A stretch of DNA of 64,000 nt from Sphingobacteriaceae bacterium (lineage in GTDB: Bacteria; Bacteroidota; Bacteroidia; Sphingobacteriales; Sphingobacteriaceae), in the NCBI GenBank assembly GCA_947463785.1, contig CANHRG010000001.1, positions 248,001-312,000 on the forward strand, written 5' to 3'. Made by a program: the position numbers and the translations under genes. The notes under the pieces are model-generated. The model ran no database searches. It saw only the letters and a list, made by a program, of their open reading frames with translations, and was not told the origin of the DNA. Below are positions 17,949 through 27,812 of the stretch, piece after piece. The stretch's first letter is position 1. Each line of letters starts with the position of its first letter.

Positions 17949-19202
17949 ATGGAGCTTAAAAGAGTTGTAGTAACAGGTTTAGGTGCACTTACTCCGATTG
18001 GAAATACTGTTCCGGAGTACTGGAATAGTTTGATCAACGGAGTAAGTGGCGCCGCACCTATTACGCATTTCGATGCAACAAAATTTAAGACCCAATTTGC
18101 ATGTGAAGTCAAAAACTTCGATCCTGAACACTTCATGGACCGGAAAGATGCCCGTAAATTAGACCCCTTTGTTCATTATGCCCTGGCTTCAACCGATGAA
18201 GCTGTAAAAGATGCAAATCTGGACTTTGAAAACCTGGATACTAATCGCATTGGTGTAATTTGGGGATCGGGTATTGGTGGATTAAAAACCTTTATGGATG
18301 AAGTGGCAGCATTCACCAATGGTGACGGAACGCCACGCTTCAATCCATTCTTTATTCCAAAAATGATTCTGGATATTGCTCCAGGTCACATTTCAATCAA
18401 ATACGGTTTAAGAGGACCAAACTTTTCTACCGTTTCTGCTTGTGCTTCCTCAACCAACGCATTAATTGATGCATTCAATTATGTACGCTTAGGTAAGGCC
18501 AATATCATTATCTCTGGTGGTTCTGAGGCCATTATTTACGAAGCAGGTATGGGTGGATTTAACGCCATGCATGCCCTTTCCACCCGTAACGATGATCCTA
18601 AAACCGCTTCTCGTCCTTTTGACAAGGATCGGGATGGTTTTGTTGCCGGAGAAGGTTCAGCAACGCTGATTTTGGAAGAATTGGAACACGCAAAAGCACG
18701 TGGAGCCAAAATTTATGCCGAGTTGGTGGGTGGCGGCATGAGTGCCGATGCCAATCACATTACAGCGCCACATCCGGAAGGGTTGGGTGCGAAATTAGTG
18801 ATGACTAGCGCCCTGAGTGATGCCGGATTAACTACCGCCGATATTGATTACATCAACGTTCACGGTACGTCCACACCGCTTGGAGATATCAGCGAAACAA
18901 AAGCCATCAAGAGCCTTTTTGGTGAAGATGCGTATCGCCTAAATATCAGTTCAACCAAATCAATGACTGGCCACTTGCTCGGTGCTGCTGGTGCTGTTGA
19001 GGCCGTTGCATCGGTATTAGCTGTGCAAAATGACATCATTCCACCAACCATCAATCATTTTACCGACGATCCTGAAATTGATCCGAAGCTAAATTTAACT
19101 TTCAATAAGGCTCAAAAACGTGAAGTTAGAGCGGCATTGAGCAATACATTCGGGTTTGGCGGTCACAATGCCTCTGTGATATTCAAAAAATATCAAGCCT
19201 AA
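17949..19202 (+). CDS. fabF: Beta-ketoacyl-ACP synthase II
   Basis: Elongates fatty acids by condensing malonyl-ACP with acyl-ACP. The 417 residues carry the Cys-His-His triad: Cys165 in VSACASSTNA, His305 in NVHGTSTPLGD and His342 in KSMTGHLLGAAGAVEA, plus the C-terminal NTFGFGGHNAS loop. The order acpP-fabF-rnc is common in bacteria. It is presumably co-transcribed with acpP. Confidence 0.97.
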   Translation: MELKRVVVTGLGALTPIGNTVPEYWNSLINGVSGAAPITHFDATKFKTQFACEVKNFDPEHFMDRKDARKLDPFVHYALASTDEAVKDANLDFENLDTNRIGVIWGSGIGGLKTFMDEVAAFTNGDGTPRFNPFFIPKMILDIAPGHISIKYGLRGPNFSTVSACASSTNALIDAFNYVRLGKANIIISGGSEAIIYEAGMGGFNAMHALSTRNDDPKTASRPFDKDRDGFVAGEGSATLILEELEHAKARGAKIYAELVGGGMSADANHITAPHPEGLGAKLVMTSALSDAGLTTADIDYINVHGTSTPLGDISETKAIKSLFGEDAYRLNISSTKSMTGHLLGAAGAVEAVASVLAVQNDIIPPTINHFTDDPEIDPKLNLTFNKAQKREVRAALSNTFGFGGHNASVIFKKYQA

Positions 19203-19265
19203 TCCGCTGTTATCACAATAATTCCTAATTTTAGTTTTTAGACTTTCCCCTGAACAACGGTTTAA

Positions 19266-19994
19266 ATGCCTTTATTTCAAGTTTATAAACTCTATTTCTC
19301 TCCTCAGCGAAAACTGGTAAAAACCCTGAAAAATCTCTTGGGTTTTGTGCCCGGAAACATCAATTTATACCGCATGGCGTTTAGGCACCGTTCTGTTGCT
19401 GTTTCTCTAAAAAACGGGGTTAAAAGCAGCAACGAGCGGCTCGAGTTTTTGGGAGATGCTGTTTTAGGGACGGTAATTGCTGAATTGTTATTTAAAATAT
19501 ATCCGTATAAAGACGAGGGTTTCCTTACTGAAATGCGTTCCAAAATTGTAAGTCGGGTTCATCTCAACCAATTATCGAGAAAGTTGGGTTTGGATCAGTT
19601 GATTGAGTTTGATGCTCGTACCGTAAATTTCCCAACTAAACAAGGTTCCTTGTTGGGCGACGCCTTTGAGGCGCTGATTGGTGCTATCTATTTGGATAAA
19701 GGCTACGAATTCACCAAATCGGTAATCATTAACCGTATTGTAAACCCTCATATCGATATTCATACCTTAGAACTGACTGAAACCAATTTTAAAAGTAAAT
19801 TGATTGAATGGTGTCAGCGTCATGGTAAAGATTTTACGTTTGAATTGATTGCCAATCAGGAAGATGAACACACCAAGTTATTTACCATCAATGCTTTGGT
19901 AGATGGCGAAATTGTTGGACAAGGACGTGATTTTAACAAAAAAAATGCGGAAAAATTGGCTGCCGAAAAAGCTTGCCAGACTTTAGAACTCTAA
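19266..19994 (+). CDS. rnc: Ribonuclease III
   Basis: Cleaves double-stranded RNA, including rRNA precursors. 242 residues: endonuclease domain with signature NERLEFLGDAVLG near residue 58 and second acidic pair in GSLLGDAFEALIGAIYLD; double-stranded RNA-binding domain from about 170 with NFKSKLIEWCQ and KKNAEKLAAEKAC. The N-terminal 25 residues (MPLFQVYKLYFSPQRKLV) extend beyond the E. coli form, which is usual in Bacteroidota. It lies 63 nt after fabF and 7 nt before the acyltransferase. Confidence 0.96.
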   Translation: MPLFQVYKLYFSPQRKLVKTLKNLLGFVPGNINLYRMAFRHRSVAVSLKNGVKSSNERLEFLGDAVLGTVIAELLFKIYPYKDEGFLTEMRSKIVSRVHLNQLSRKLGLDQLIEFDARTVNFPTKQGSLLGDAFEALIGAIYLDKGYEFTKSVIINRIVNPHIDIHTLELTETNFKSKLIEWCQRHGKDFTFELIANQEDEHTKLFTINALVDGEIVGQGRDFNKKNAEKLAAEKACQTLEL

Positions 19995-20001
19995 AAAATC
20001 C

Positions 20002-20748
20002 ATGAAACTATTCGGTAGACTTTTTTCTTTTCTCTTGATGATTTGGTGCTTCATCGTTTTTGCCGCCATGATGTTGGTTATGTTTCCTTTTGTGATTGCA
20101 ATTAACCTGATTTTTAGCGGCAAACGAGCCCAAGCCTTATCCTTTGTATGTTTACGCATTTGGGCCGGCGTTTTCCTCGTACTCGGTTTATTCCGATTGG
20201 TAATCAAAAATAAACACTACTCCGACCCCAAGGGCTCTTACATTTACGTTTGCAACCACGGTTCTTATTTAGATGCCATTGCCATTGTATTATCAGCCCC
20301 TCAGGCTTTTAAACCATTGGGTAAAAAAGAATTGGTAAAAATCCCAATTTTCGGCTGGATGTATCGAAACTTAGTGGTGATGGTTGACCGTAGCAGTCCT
20401 GAAAGCCGTGCAAAAAGTGTAGAAGCACTAATTGCCGATCTCCGTTCAGGGCAATCGCTGTTCATTTTTCCGGAAGGAACCATGAATCGGAGTGATGAAC
20501 CTTTGGGACCATTTTACGATGGTGCTTTTCGTATTGCTATTGAAACCCAAACACCCATTGCCCCTATGGTGCTCATCAACGCCAGTAAATTACTGCACCG
20601 CGACCATCCAACCCGCATTAAACCCGGTACCATGACGATGGTTTTTATGCCACCTGTTCCAGTAGCTGGCATGGTAATGGACGACCTTCCGAAGTTGAAA
20701 CAGCAGGTTAAACAACTGATGGAGGAACAGATTTTAGCCTACGCATAA
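20002..20748 (+). CDS. 1-acyl-sn-glycerol-3-phosphate acyltransferase-like protein (PlsC family)
   Basis: Transfers an acyl chain to a lysophospholipid at the inner membrane. 248 residues: two N-terminal hydrophobic helices (about 6-33 and 45-64), the acyltransferase motif NHGSYLD (His-x4-Asp), then FPEGTMNRSDE and a PMVLINA strand. These are the four PlsC blocks. The exact acceptor lipid is uncertain; ornithine-lipid acyltransferases share the fold. Placement after acpP, fabF and rnc supports a phospholipid role. Confidence 0.88.
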   Translation: MKLFGRLFSFLLMIWCFIVFAAMMLVMFPFVIAINLIFSGKRAQALSFVCLRIWAGVFLVLGLFRLVIKNKHYSDPKGSYIYVCNHGSYLDAIAIVLSAPQAFKPLGKKELVKIPIFGWMYRNLVVMVDRSSPESRAKSVEALIADLRSGQSLFIFPEGTMNRSDEPLGPFYDGAFRIAIETQTPIAPMVLINASKLLHRDHPTRIKPGTMTMVFMPPVPVAGMVMDDLPKLKQQVKQLMEEQILAYA

Positions 20749-20783
20749 ACAGTCGAGAAGCATTTTTATGCTATCTTTACACG

Positions 20784-21659
20784 ATGATTAAATCGATGAC
20801 CGGCTTTGGTTTGGCCTCACGAGATACGGAGAACGCCAAATTTACCGTAGAGATCAAATCTTTGAATAGCAAGTTCCTGGAACTTTCTTTGAAAATGCCC
20901 AAAGCATATTCGGAGAAAGAATTGTTTTTGCGCAACGAGTGCAGCAAACTGATTGAACGTGGTAAGGTTTATATAAGCCTTACGGTAGAGAACCTTAATG
21001 GCGAAACAAAATCTGCGCAAATTGACCGTGAAAAACTAGCCGATTATTACCACCAATTGAAATCTGCAGCTACCGATTTGGGTGCAGAAAGTCAGAATTT
21101 ACTACAAATAGCCCTTAATTTACCGGAGGTAATTTCTTACCAGGAAGAAGCCGGATCGGAAGAAGAATGGGCGCTTATTTATCAGACCTTTTTAGATGCC
21201 CTGAATAATTTCCAGTCTTTCAGATCGGATGAAGGTCAGGTTTTAAAACACGATATTGAACACCGTATCCAACACATTTTGTCTACTTTAGATGAAGTAG
21301 CTAGGTTGGAAGTGAATAGAGTTCCCGCTATCAGAGAACGCTTAAGTCATTTGCTGCAGGAGCATGTGGGTAAGGAGCATGTTGATCAGAACCGTTTCGA
21401 ACAGGAGTTGATATATTACATCGATAAACTTGATATCACCGAAGAAAAAATCCGTCTGAAAAGCCATTGCGACTATTTTATAGAAACACTGAATCATCCG
21501 GATGCCAATGGAAAGAAATTAGGTTTTATTTCTCAAGAAATTGGCCGGGAAATTAATACCATTGGCTCTAAAGCCAACGATGCACAGATCCAACAATTGG
21601 TGGTAAATATGAAAGAGGAGCTGGAGAAAATTAAAGAACAATTGCTTAACGTATTGTAA
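20784..21659 (+). CDS. YicC/YloC family endoribonuclease
   Basis: 291 residues beginning MIKSMTGFGLAS, the family hallmark. The middle contains EIKSLNSKFLELSLKMP and the C-terminal part has LDITEEKIRLKSHCDYF and GKKLGFISQEIGREINTIGSKA, also diagnostic. The E. coli member is an RNA endonuclease linked to stress and stationary phase. It lies immediately before gmk (1 nt gap), the usual arrangement, so the two are probably co-translated. Confidence 0.93.
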   Translation: MIKSMTGFGLASRDTENAKFTVEIKSLNSKFLELSLKMPKAYSEKELFLRNECSKLIERGKVYISLTVENLNGETKSAQIDREKLADYYHQLKSAATDLGAESQNLLQIALNLPEVISYQEEAGSEEEWALIYQTFLDALNNFQSFRSDEGQVLKHDIEHRIQHILSTLDEVARLEVNRVPAIRERLSHLLQEHVGKEHVDQNRFEQELIYYIDKLDITEEKIRLKSHCDYFIETLNHPDANGKKLGFISQEIGREINTIGSKANDAQIQQLVVNMKEELEKIKEQLLNVL

Positions 21660-21660
21660 G

Positions 21661-22233
21661 ATGCAGGAAGGTAAACTACTCATATTTTCAGCTCCGTCTG
21701 GTGCAGGTAAAACCACCATAGTGCATCATTTATTAAAAAAAATTCCCCAATTGGCCTTTTCAGTTTCGGCTACCACACGTGAAAAAAGGGGCAACGAAAT
21801 ACATGGTAAAGACTATTATTTCATTACCAAAGAAGAGTTTTTACACCGGATTGCCCAAAAGGAGTTTGTAGAGTTTGAGGAGGTGTATACAGACAATTTT
21901 TACGGCACCCTGCGTTCAGAAATAGAACGATTATGGGCCGAAGGTAAACACGTGATCTTCGATATTGATGTGGAAGGTGGCTTGCACCTAAAAAAGAAAT
22001 TCGGAGATCGTGCTTTGGCAGTATTTGTTCAGCCTCCTTCTCTAGAAGTACTTATCCAGCGTCTTAGAGGTAGAGCAACGGATAGTGAAGAAAAACTGAA
22101 TGAACGAATTAGTAAAGCTGAAAAAGAATTGGCCTATGCCAATAAATTTGATACCATTTTGCCCAATCACGATTTAGAAACCGCTTGTGCCAATGCCGAG
22201 AACTTGGTTAGTGGTTTTTTGGCTAAAAAATAA
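21661..22233 (+). CDS. gmk: Guanylate kinase
   Basis: Phosphorylates GMP to GDP. 190 residues with P-loop SAPSGAGKTTIV (about 9-20), FSVSATTREKRGNE for GMP binding, and HVIFDIDVEGG. Length is typical. It starts one base after the yicC-like stop and is followed by nadD after 5 nt, making a compact yicC-gmk-nadD unit. Confidence 0.97.
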   Translation: MQEGKLLIFSAPSGAGKTTIVHHLLKKIPQLAFSVSATTREKRGNEIHGKDYYFITKEEFLHRIAQKEFVEFEEVYTDNFYGTLRSEIERLWAEGKHVIFDIDVEGGLHLKKKFGDRALAVFVQPPSLEVLIQRLRGRATDSEEKLNERISKAEKELAYANKFDTILPNHDLETACANAENLVSGFLAKK

Positions 22234-22238
22234 CCCTT

Positions 22239-22811
22239 ATGAAAATAGGTTTATTCTTCGGTTCGTTTAATCCTATTCATACCGGCCATTTGATCATTGC
22301 GAATTACATGGCCAATTATACCGACTTGGATCAGGTGTGGTTGGTGGTTTCGCCGCATAATCCGCATAAGCAAAAATCAGACCTCATTAGCAGTTACGAT
22401 CGATTAGAAATGGTGCGTTTGGCAACAGAAAATGCACAAAATATCCGCGTAAGCGACGTTGAATTTCAACTTCCGCAACCTTCCTACACTGTGGATACCC
22501 TGGCACACTTGAACCAGCGTTATCCTGAACATCACTTCTCATTAATTATGGGATCAGATAACCTGGTATCATTACCAAAATGGAAAAATTACGAAGTCTT
22601 ACTTCGCGATTACCGCATATTGGTGTACCCAAGGCCCGGTACTTCGCAAACAGAGCTGAGCAAACATCCATCGGTCGTACTTACCGATACTCCACTCATG
22701 GAGATCTCAGCTACCTTTATTCGAAAAGCTATTCAGGAAAAGAAAAATGTACAGTATTTTGTACCTGATGCGGTTTGGCAATTTATCGACAGTAAGCACT
22801 TATACCGTTGA
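22239..22811 (+). CDS. nadD: Nicotinate-nucleotide adenylyltransferase
   Basis: Joins ATP and nicotinate mononucleotide in NAD synthesis. 190 residues, starting MKIGLFFGSFNPIHTGHLI with the (H)xGH nucleotidyltransferase motif, then PHNPHKQK, LIMGSDNLVSLPKW and the C-terminal ISATFIRKAI, a variant of the ISSTxIR signature. It is downstream of gmk and probably on the same transcript. Confidence 0.95.
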   Translation: MKIGLFFGSFNPIHTGHLIIANYMANYTDLDQVWLVVSPHNPHKQKSDLISSYDRLEMVRLATENAQNIRVSDVEFQLPQPSYTVDTLAHLNQRYPEHHFSLIMGSDNLVSLPKWKNYEVLLRDYRILVYPRPGTSQTELSKHPSVVLTDTPLMEISATFIRKAIQEKKNVQYFVPDAVWQFIDSKHLYR

Positions 22812-22887
22812 TTGTAAATTTACCTAGTAATCTCTGTAAGAAACACATTTTTAGTCATCTTTAGACACGCAATTCCAGAACTAAATT

Positions 22888-25074
22888 ATGTTCCAAATCA
22901 ATTTTAAGCAGGCTTTTACTGTATTGATGTTGTCTGCCTGTTCATTTTCTATGCAAGCGCAAACAGCAGCAGACACTACAAAATTGAAAGAAGTAGTAAT
23001 CGTGGCTTCTCGCTTTCCTGAAAATAAAGAAGATGTAGCTCAACGAGTACAAGTAGTTAAAGCTACTCGTATTCAGCAATTAAATGCGGCTAATGCTGCC
23101 GATGTTTTGCAGCAAACACCCGGAGTTTTTGTGCAAAAAAGCCAGTTAGGCGGGGGTAGCCCTGTGCTTCGGGGTTTTGAAGCCAGTAGAATATTGTTGG
23201 TGGTAGATGGAGTACGAATGAATAACGCCATTTACCGTTCTGGCCATTTACAGAATGTATTAACTCTAGATAATGAAGCAATCGATCGAATTGAAGTAGC
23301 CTTTGGTCCAAGCTCGGTATCGTATGGAAGTGATGCCTTGGGTGGCGTAATTCATGCTTATACTCAACAGGCCCAATTGAATAAGAAGAGTATTTCTGCT
23401 TTCAGCCGTTATGCTAGTGCTGCACAAGCCTTCACTGGCGGGTTTTCGGTAAATGTAGGTAAGGATAAGTGGGCCAGCTTGACCCGGTTTACCTATTCTA
23501 ATTTTAACGACCTGCGGCAGGGTTCCAGAGGTTACAAAACAGCCAATTGGAAAAGTTTATACACCGTATCGGGTACCAATGGGCAGGATATTGTGGGGCT
23601 TAACCCCGATCCGGATGTACAGTGGGGTTCGGGCTATAACCAAACCGATTTGATGCAGAAAATCTTGTACAAAGCCAGCAATCGGGTAAGTCATTTAGTA
23701 AATATTCAGTATTCCAATTCTTCAAATGTTCCGCGTTACGACCGTTTGGCCCAGCTTCAAAACAATCAACCTCGTTTTGCCGAATGGTACTATGGTCCAC
23801 AGAAACGCTTTATGGCTGCTTACCAATTGCAATTGAGAAGCTTTAAAGGTTGGTTCGATCAGTCTAATGTTACATTCGCTTATCAGGATATCGATGAAAC
23901 TCGTCACGATCGTAGATTAAACAATCCGGCCTTGAATAACCGTATTGAAAATGTAGGCGTCTTTTCGTTGAATGCTGATTTTGATAAAAAATGGGGAGAA
24001 CAGGAGTTAAGTTACGGAGTGGAGTACACCCATAACAATGTAAACTCTAGCGCTTATAAACTTTTAGTAAATACCGGGTTAACCGGACCCTTAGATACCC
24101 GTTATCCGGATGGAGGTTCAACACTGAATACGGCAGCAGCTTTTTTAGCACACCGGTGGGAAATTAATGATCAATGGTTATTAAGTAGCGGCTTGAGATT
24201 AAATTGGGTGCAATTAAACGCTACCTTCAACGACAAAACCTTTTTTCCATTTCCATTCAATACAGTTAAACAAAATCATGTGGCTTGGAGCGGCAATGTA
24301 GGTTTGATTTACAAACCAGGCCGCGAATGGAATTTGGCTCTATTGAGCTCAACGGGTTTTCGGGCTCCAAATGTAGACGATTTAGCCAAAGTTTTTGAAA
24401 GCGTTCCGGGCTCACTGATTGTACCTAATCCCAATTTAAAACCCGAATACACCTATAATCTGGAGTTTTCGGTAGATATAGGTTTCGCCGGAAAGGCAAA
24501 TGTACATTTCAATACCTTTTACACCTGGTATCGCGACGCCATAAGCACCCAAGCCTTTACCTATAACGGCCAAAGCCAGGTAATGTACAATGGGCAATTA
24601 AGTAAGGTTACTGCCAATGTGAATGCTTCTAAAGCGTATGTGTATGGATTTTCGGGAGGTTTAGATTTAAAATTAAGTTCAGCACTTTGGTTTAAAAACG
24701 ATTTTACCTATACCTATGCTCGTATTACGTCCACTAGTCCCGTTCAGCCGTTAGACCATATTCCTCCGTTTTTGGGTTCTAGCCGCTTAAGCTATGCTGG
24801 CAAGCAGTATGAAGCAGAGTTTTTTGTACAATTTAACGGTGCAAAAAAGTTGGCCAATTACAATCCTAACGGAGAAGATAACCTGGCTCAAGCCACGCCT
24901 AACGGTATGCCTTCATGGTATACGCTAAATCTGAGAACAGCGTACCAGTTGAGCAAACATTTCAAGGTGCAAGCAGCACTGGAAAATATCTTAGATCAGA
25001 ACTATCGGGTATTTGCTTCCGGAATTTCGGCTCCAGGCCGTAACTTTATCCTCAGTTTAAGAAGCAACTTTTAA
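22888..25074 (+). CDS. TonB-dependent outer-membrane receptor, haem-receptor (HmuR)-like
   Basis: 728 residues with a signal peptide (ending SMQAQ). A TonB-box-like KEVVIVASRF is followed by a plug domain: VLQQTPGVFVQKS, GGGSPVLRGFEASRILLVVDGVRMN and SSVSYGSDALGGVI. The remaining 550 residues form the 22-strand barrel, ending in LENILDQNYRVFASGISAPGRNFILSLRSNF. The plug resembles Porphyromonas haemin receptors. The substrate is inferred, not proven. No SusD partner or carboxypeptidase-like N-terminal domain is present, so it is not a Sus-type system. Confidence 0.82.
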   Translation: MFQINFKQAFTVLMLSACSFSMQAQTAADTTKLKEVVIVASRFPENKEDVAQRVQVVKATRIQQLNAANAADVLQQTPGVFVQKSQLGGGSPVLRGFEASRILLVVDGVRMNNAIYRSGHLQNVLTLDNEAIDRIEVAFGPSSVSYGSDALGGVIHAYTQQAQLNKKSISAFSRYASAAQAFTGGFSVNVGKDKWASLTRFTYSNFNDLRQGSRGYKTANWKSLYTVSGTNGQDIVGLNPDPDVQWGSGYNQTDLMQKILYKASNRVSHLVNIQYSNSSNVPRYDRLAQLQNNQPRFAEWYYGPQKRFMAAYQLQLRSFKGWFDQSNVTFAYQDIDETRHDRRLNNPALNNRIENVGVFSLNADFDKKWGEQELSYGVEYTHNNVNSSAYKLLVNTGLTGPLDTRYPDGGSTLNTAAAFLAHRWEINDQWLLSSGLRLNWVQLNATFNDKTFFPFPFNTVKQNHVAWSGNVGLIYKPGREWNLALLSSTGFRAPNVDDLAKVFESVPGSLIVPNPNLKPEYTYNLEFSVDIGFAGKANVHFNTFYTWYRDAISTQAFTYNGQSQVMYNGQLSKVTANVNASKAYVYGFSGGLDLKLSSALWFKNDFTYTYARITSTSPVQPLDHIPPFLGSSRLSYAGKQYEAEFFVQFNGAKKLANYNPNGEDNLAQATPNGMPSWYTLNLRTAYQLSKHFKVQAALENILDQNYRVFASGISAPGRNFILSLRSNF

Positions 25075-25077
25075 GCT

Positions 25078-25683
25078 ATGGGTAAAGAAGACGGAACCAT
25101 TTTAAAACTGAAACTCCCTACCGATCCGCAATGGGTAAAAAATGTGGTAGAGAGTAATATCGAAGAGATTTTAATCGATCATGCTTTTTGTGAGCAAAAG
25201 GCAGCTAGTAATGCCATTACGCTTATTGTTCAAAATCCTAATCTATCTGATTTGGTTCAAGAAATGGCACTGTTGGTGCAAGAGGAAATGGACCATTTTA
25301 AACGGGTGCACGATATCATCTTAGAACGCGGATTTGTTTTAGGTAAAGAGCGCAAAGACCATTACGTAAATGAACTGTATCAGTTTATTACCAAGGGCGG
25401 CGGCCGCGAACAGCAATTGGTTGACCGATTGTTATTCTCGGCTATGATTGAGGCCCGCAGTTGCGAACGGTTCAAAGTAATGTCTGAGCATATTAATGAC
25501 AAACAGCTCTCTGAGTTTTATTACGAATTGATGATTAGCGAAGCCGGTCATTACACCATGTTTCTGAAACTGGCCAAAAAATATGCGCAAACTATTGATG
25601 TAGATAAGCGCTGGAAAGAGTTTTTAGATTACGAAGCGGAAGTGATACAACGGTACGGCAAAACCGAATCCATTCACGGTTAA
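25078..25683 (+). CDS. miaE: tRNA-(ms2io6A37)-hydroxylase (MiaE-like)
   Basis: A 201-residue di-iron protein of the ferritin-like fold, predicted to hydroxylate the isopentenyl-modified A37 of tRNAs. Metal ligands are visible in IDHAFCEQKAA, VQEEMDHFKRVH, MIEARSCERF and ISEAGHYTMF, as in MiaE. It starts 3 nt after the receptor gene, so it is probably co-transcribed, though the roles look unrelated. Its stop overlaps the converging RsmI-like gene by 4 nt. Confidence 0.85.
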   Translation: MGKEDGTILKLKLPTDPQWVKNVVESNIEEILIDHAFCEQKAASNAITLIVQNPNLSDLVQEMALLVQEEMDHFKRVHDIILERGFVLGKERKDHYVNELYQFITKGGGREQQLVDRLLFSAMIEARSCERFKVMSEHINDKQLSEFYYELMISEAGHYTMFLKLAKKYAQTIDVDKRWKEFLDYEAEVIQRYGKTESIHG

Positions 25684-26393
25684 GCCTTTTTATAGAGCAA
25701 GAAGATAGCCGGACGCTTGTGCAGTTCCGGCTTTTCTTTTTTCCAGTTGGCTAAAGTTTTGCTCTGTATAAATTCGCTTGGAGCAGTGATATCGCAGGCA
25801 ATGCAAAGCTGTGTTTGCGGATGGCAACTCTTCAACATATCGTCCAATACTTGATTATTTCTGAATGGTGTTTCAATGAATAGTTGCGTTTGATTAAAAC
25901 GTTCTGCTAAGTTTTCCAATTCTTTTAATCGTTTACTACGGGCAGCCTTATCAATTGGTAAGTAACCGTGAAAAGCAAAACTTTGTCCGTTAAAGCCCGA
26001 AGCCATCAGCGAAAGCAAAATAGAACTCGGCCCAACCAGTGGAATAACCTGTATACCCAATCGATGCGCTTCGGCCACCAGATCTGCTCCCGGATCGGCA
26101 ATGCCCGGACAACCCGCTTCGCTCATTAGGGCAATATCTTGTCCTTCTTTTAATGCTTTAAAATAGGTTGATAAGCTCTGCTTTTCGCTATGCTTACCAT
26201 AAACCTCAATTTTTAATTCACTCTGCGCAGTTTGCAGCCCCATTTCTTTCAGCCATTTGCGTGCAGTTTTTTCATTTTCTACTACGTAATGCTTAATCCG
26301 ATTGATGATTTCTGAATGCAATGCAGGCAAAACCCGACTTGCTGTTTCATCGGCAAGGGGAACTGGCAAGAGGTATAATTTTCCGAAAGCCAT
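25680..26393 (-). CDS. RsmI-like SAM-dependent methyltransferase (tetrapyrrole-methylase fold)
   Basis: 237 residues. Motifs are LYLLPVPLADE at the N-terminus, MSEAGCPGIADPGADLV, the SAM-site VPLVGPSSILLSLMASGFNGQSFAFHGYLP and IETPFRNNQVLDDM. These match the RsmI-like group, in which RsmI 2'-O-methylates 16S rRNA C1402. Bacteroidota often encode a second, diverged RsmI paralogue, and this shorter variant could be that one, so target RNA is uncertain. It sits 5 nt after the aminotransferase gene on the same strand. Confidence 0.82.
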   Translation of the reverse strand: MAFGKLYLLPVPLADETASRVLPALHSEIINRIKHYVVENEKTARKWLKEMGLQTAQSELKIEVYGKHSEKQSLSTYFKALKEGQDIALMSEAGCPGIADPGADLVAEAHRLGIQVIPLVGPSSILLSLMASGFNGQSFAFHGYLPIDKAARSKRLKELENLAERFNQTQLFIETPFRNNQVLDDMLKSCHPQTQLCIACDITAPSEFIQSKTLANWKKEKPELHKRPAIFLLYKKA

Positions 26394-26398
26394 CCAGC

Positions 26399-27655
26399 TT
26401 AGTTCAGTTTTTCGAGGGCAGCTTTCAATCGAGGGAGCATTTCTTCAATGTCTTTTACGGTACAACCGCCAACCGATGCTCTGAACCAGTTTACTTCCGT
26501 TCCGGTGCCAAAGGCAGAAAAGGGAACCAAAGCCATTTTTGCTTCTTTAATTAGGTAAAAATTAATATCGGCACTGGTTTTCAGTACTTCACCATCTGGT
26601 GTGGTTTTACCCGCATAATCAATTTTTACGGTGAGGTAAATGGCACCCATCGGGTCAATGGCATCCACCTCAAAGCCCTCCGCTTTTAATTGCTTTATAC
26701 CTTGGTACAGTGTGTCTAAACCTTTTTGAAGTTGGAGTTTAAAAGCGTTTAAATAGGTATCAACTTCTACCGCATCTTTTAAAAACTTAGCGGTAGCCAG
26801 TTGTTCGGCCTTAGGCGACCATGCCCCAACGTGTCCTAAAATGGAACGCATTTTAGCCACAATAAATTCGGGTCCAAATGCCCAACCCACACGAACACCT
26901 GTAGCCGCAAAACATTTTGAAATCCCATCAATGTACAACACGTATTCTTTTAACTCCGGACGTAGACTTACCGGATCCACATGTTTCTTATTATTGAATG
27001 TGAGTAAGGAATAAATTTGATCGTATAAAATGTACAAAGGCTTTTCGCCTGCCTTGCGCTGTTTATTTTCGGCAATTACCAAATCACAAATTTTTTCGAG
27101 CTCCTCTTGTCCAAACATGGTGCCGGTTGGATTAAGTGGTGAGCAAAGGGCCAGTAAACTTGCTCCGGATAGATGCGGTTTTAGCTCCTCAGCAGTTGGC
27201 ATGAATAGATTTTCGGGCTGCGTAATTACAGCCACACCGGTTGCGCCCGATAAATGGCAATAGTGGTTATTGTTCCAAGATGGTGCCGGGTAAACCACCT
27301 TATCGCCCGGATCAACCAAAGCCAGGTAAGCCGCATAAATAAGGGGTCTTGATCCACCAGCAATTAGTATTTGATTGGTTTCGTACTCTAGTTGATACCG
27401 TTCTGCTAAAAATTCAGAAACACTTTCTCTTAGTGCCGTTACCCCGTCGGCAGGTGGATAATTGGTATGATTGGCATGATAGGCATCAATAATACCGTGT
27501 TTCAATCCGTTTGGAATAGGGAAAATGGCAGGGTCAAAATCCCCAATGGTTAAGTTGGCAATTTTTTCACCCTTTCTTTTTAGCTCATTAATTTCGGTTC
27601 CGATCTTGATAATTTCAGATCCTTTTAAGGTTTGGGCTAATAGAGAAACGCTCAT
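26399..27655 (-). CDS. Pyridoxal-phosphate aminotransferase, class I/II
   Basis: 418 residues of the aspartate-aminotransferase fold. Visible: AGGSRPLIYAAYLALV, SPLNPTGTMF with the conserved Asn, ILYDQIYSLL, the PLP lysine in DGISKCFAATGVRVGW, and the substrate Arg near the C-terminus in NWFRASVG. Substrate cannot be assigned firmly; aspartate or another amino acid is likely. It is transcribed ahead of the RsmI-like gene with a 5-nt gap. Confidence 0.85.
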   Translation of the reverse strand: MSVSLLAQTLKGSEIIKIGTEINELKRKGEKIANLTIGDFDPAIFPIPNGLKHGIIDAYHANHTNYPPADGVTALRESVSEFLAERYQLEYETNQILIAGGSRPLIYAAYLALVDPGDKVVYPAPSWNNNHYCHLSGATGVAVITQPENLFMPTAEELKPHLSGASLLALCSPLNPTGTMFGQEELEKICDLVIAENKQRKAGEKPLYILYDQIYSLLTFNNKKHVDPVSLRPELKEYVLYIDGISKCFAATGVRVGWAFGPEFIVAKMRSILGHVGAWSPKAEQLATAKFLKDAVEVDTYLNAFKLQLQKGLDTLYQGIKQLKAEGFEVDAIDPMGAIYLTVKIDYAGKTTPDGEVLKTSADINFYLIKEAKMALVPFSAFGTGTEVNWFRASVGGCTVKDIEEMLPRLKAALEKLN

Positions 27656-27812
27656 GTTTTTTAAAGATGTCGTTGTAAAGATAGATATTAATAAAATCTA
27701 TTTGAAAATACCCGTTGAATTCTGATAGCTGATTTTGCATAAATGCAATTAAGCTGACATTACGAGTCAAAATCAGCTAAATACTACTGCTTTTATGTAC
27801 CTTTAAATTCCT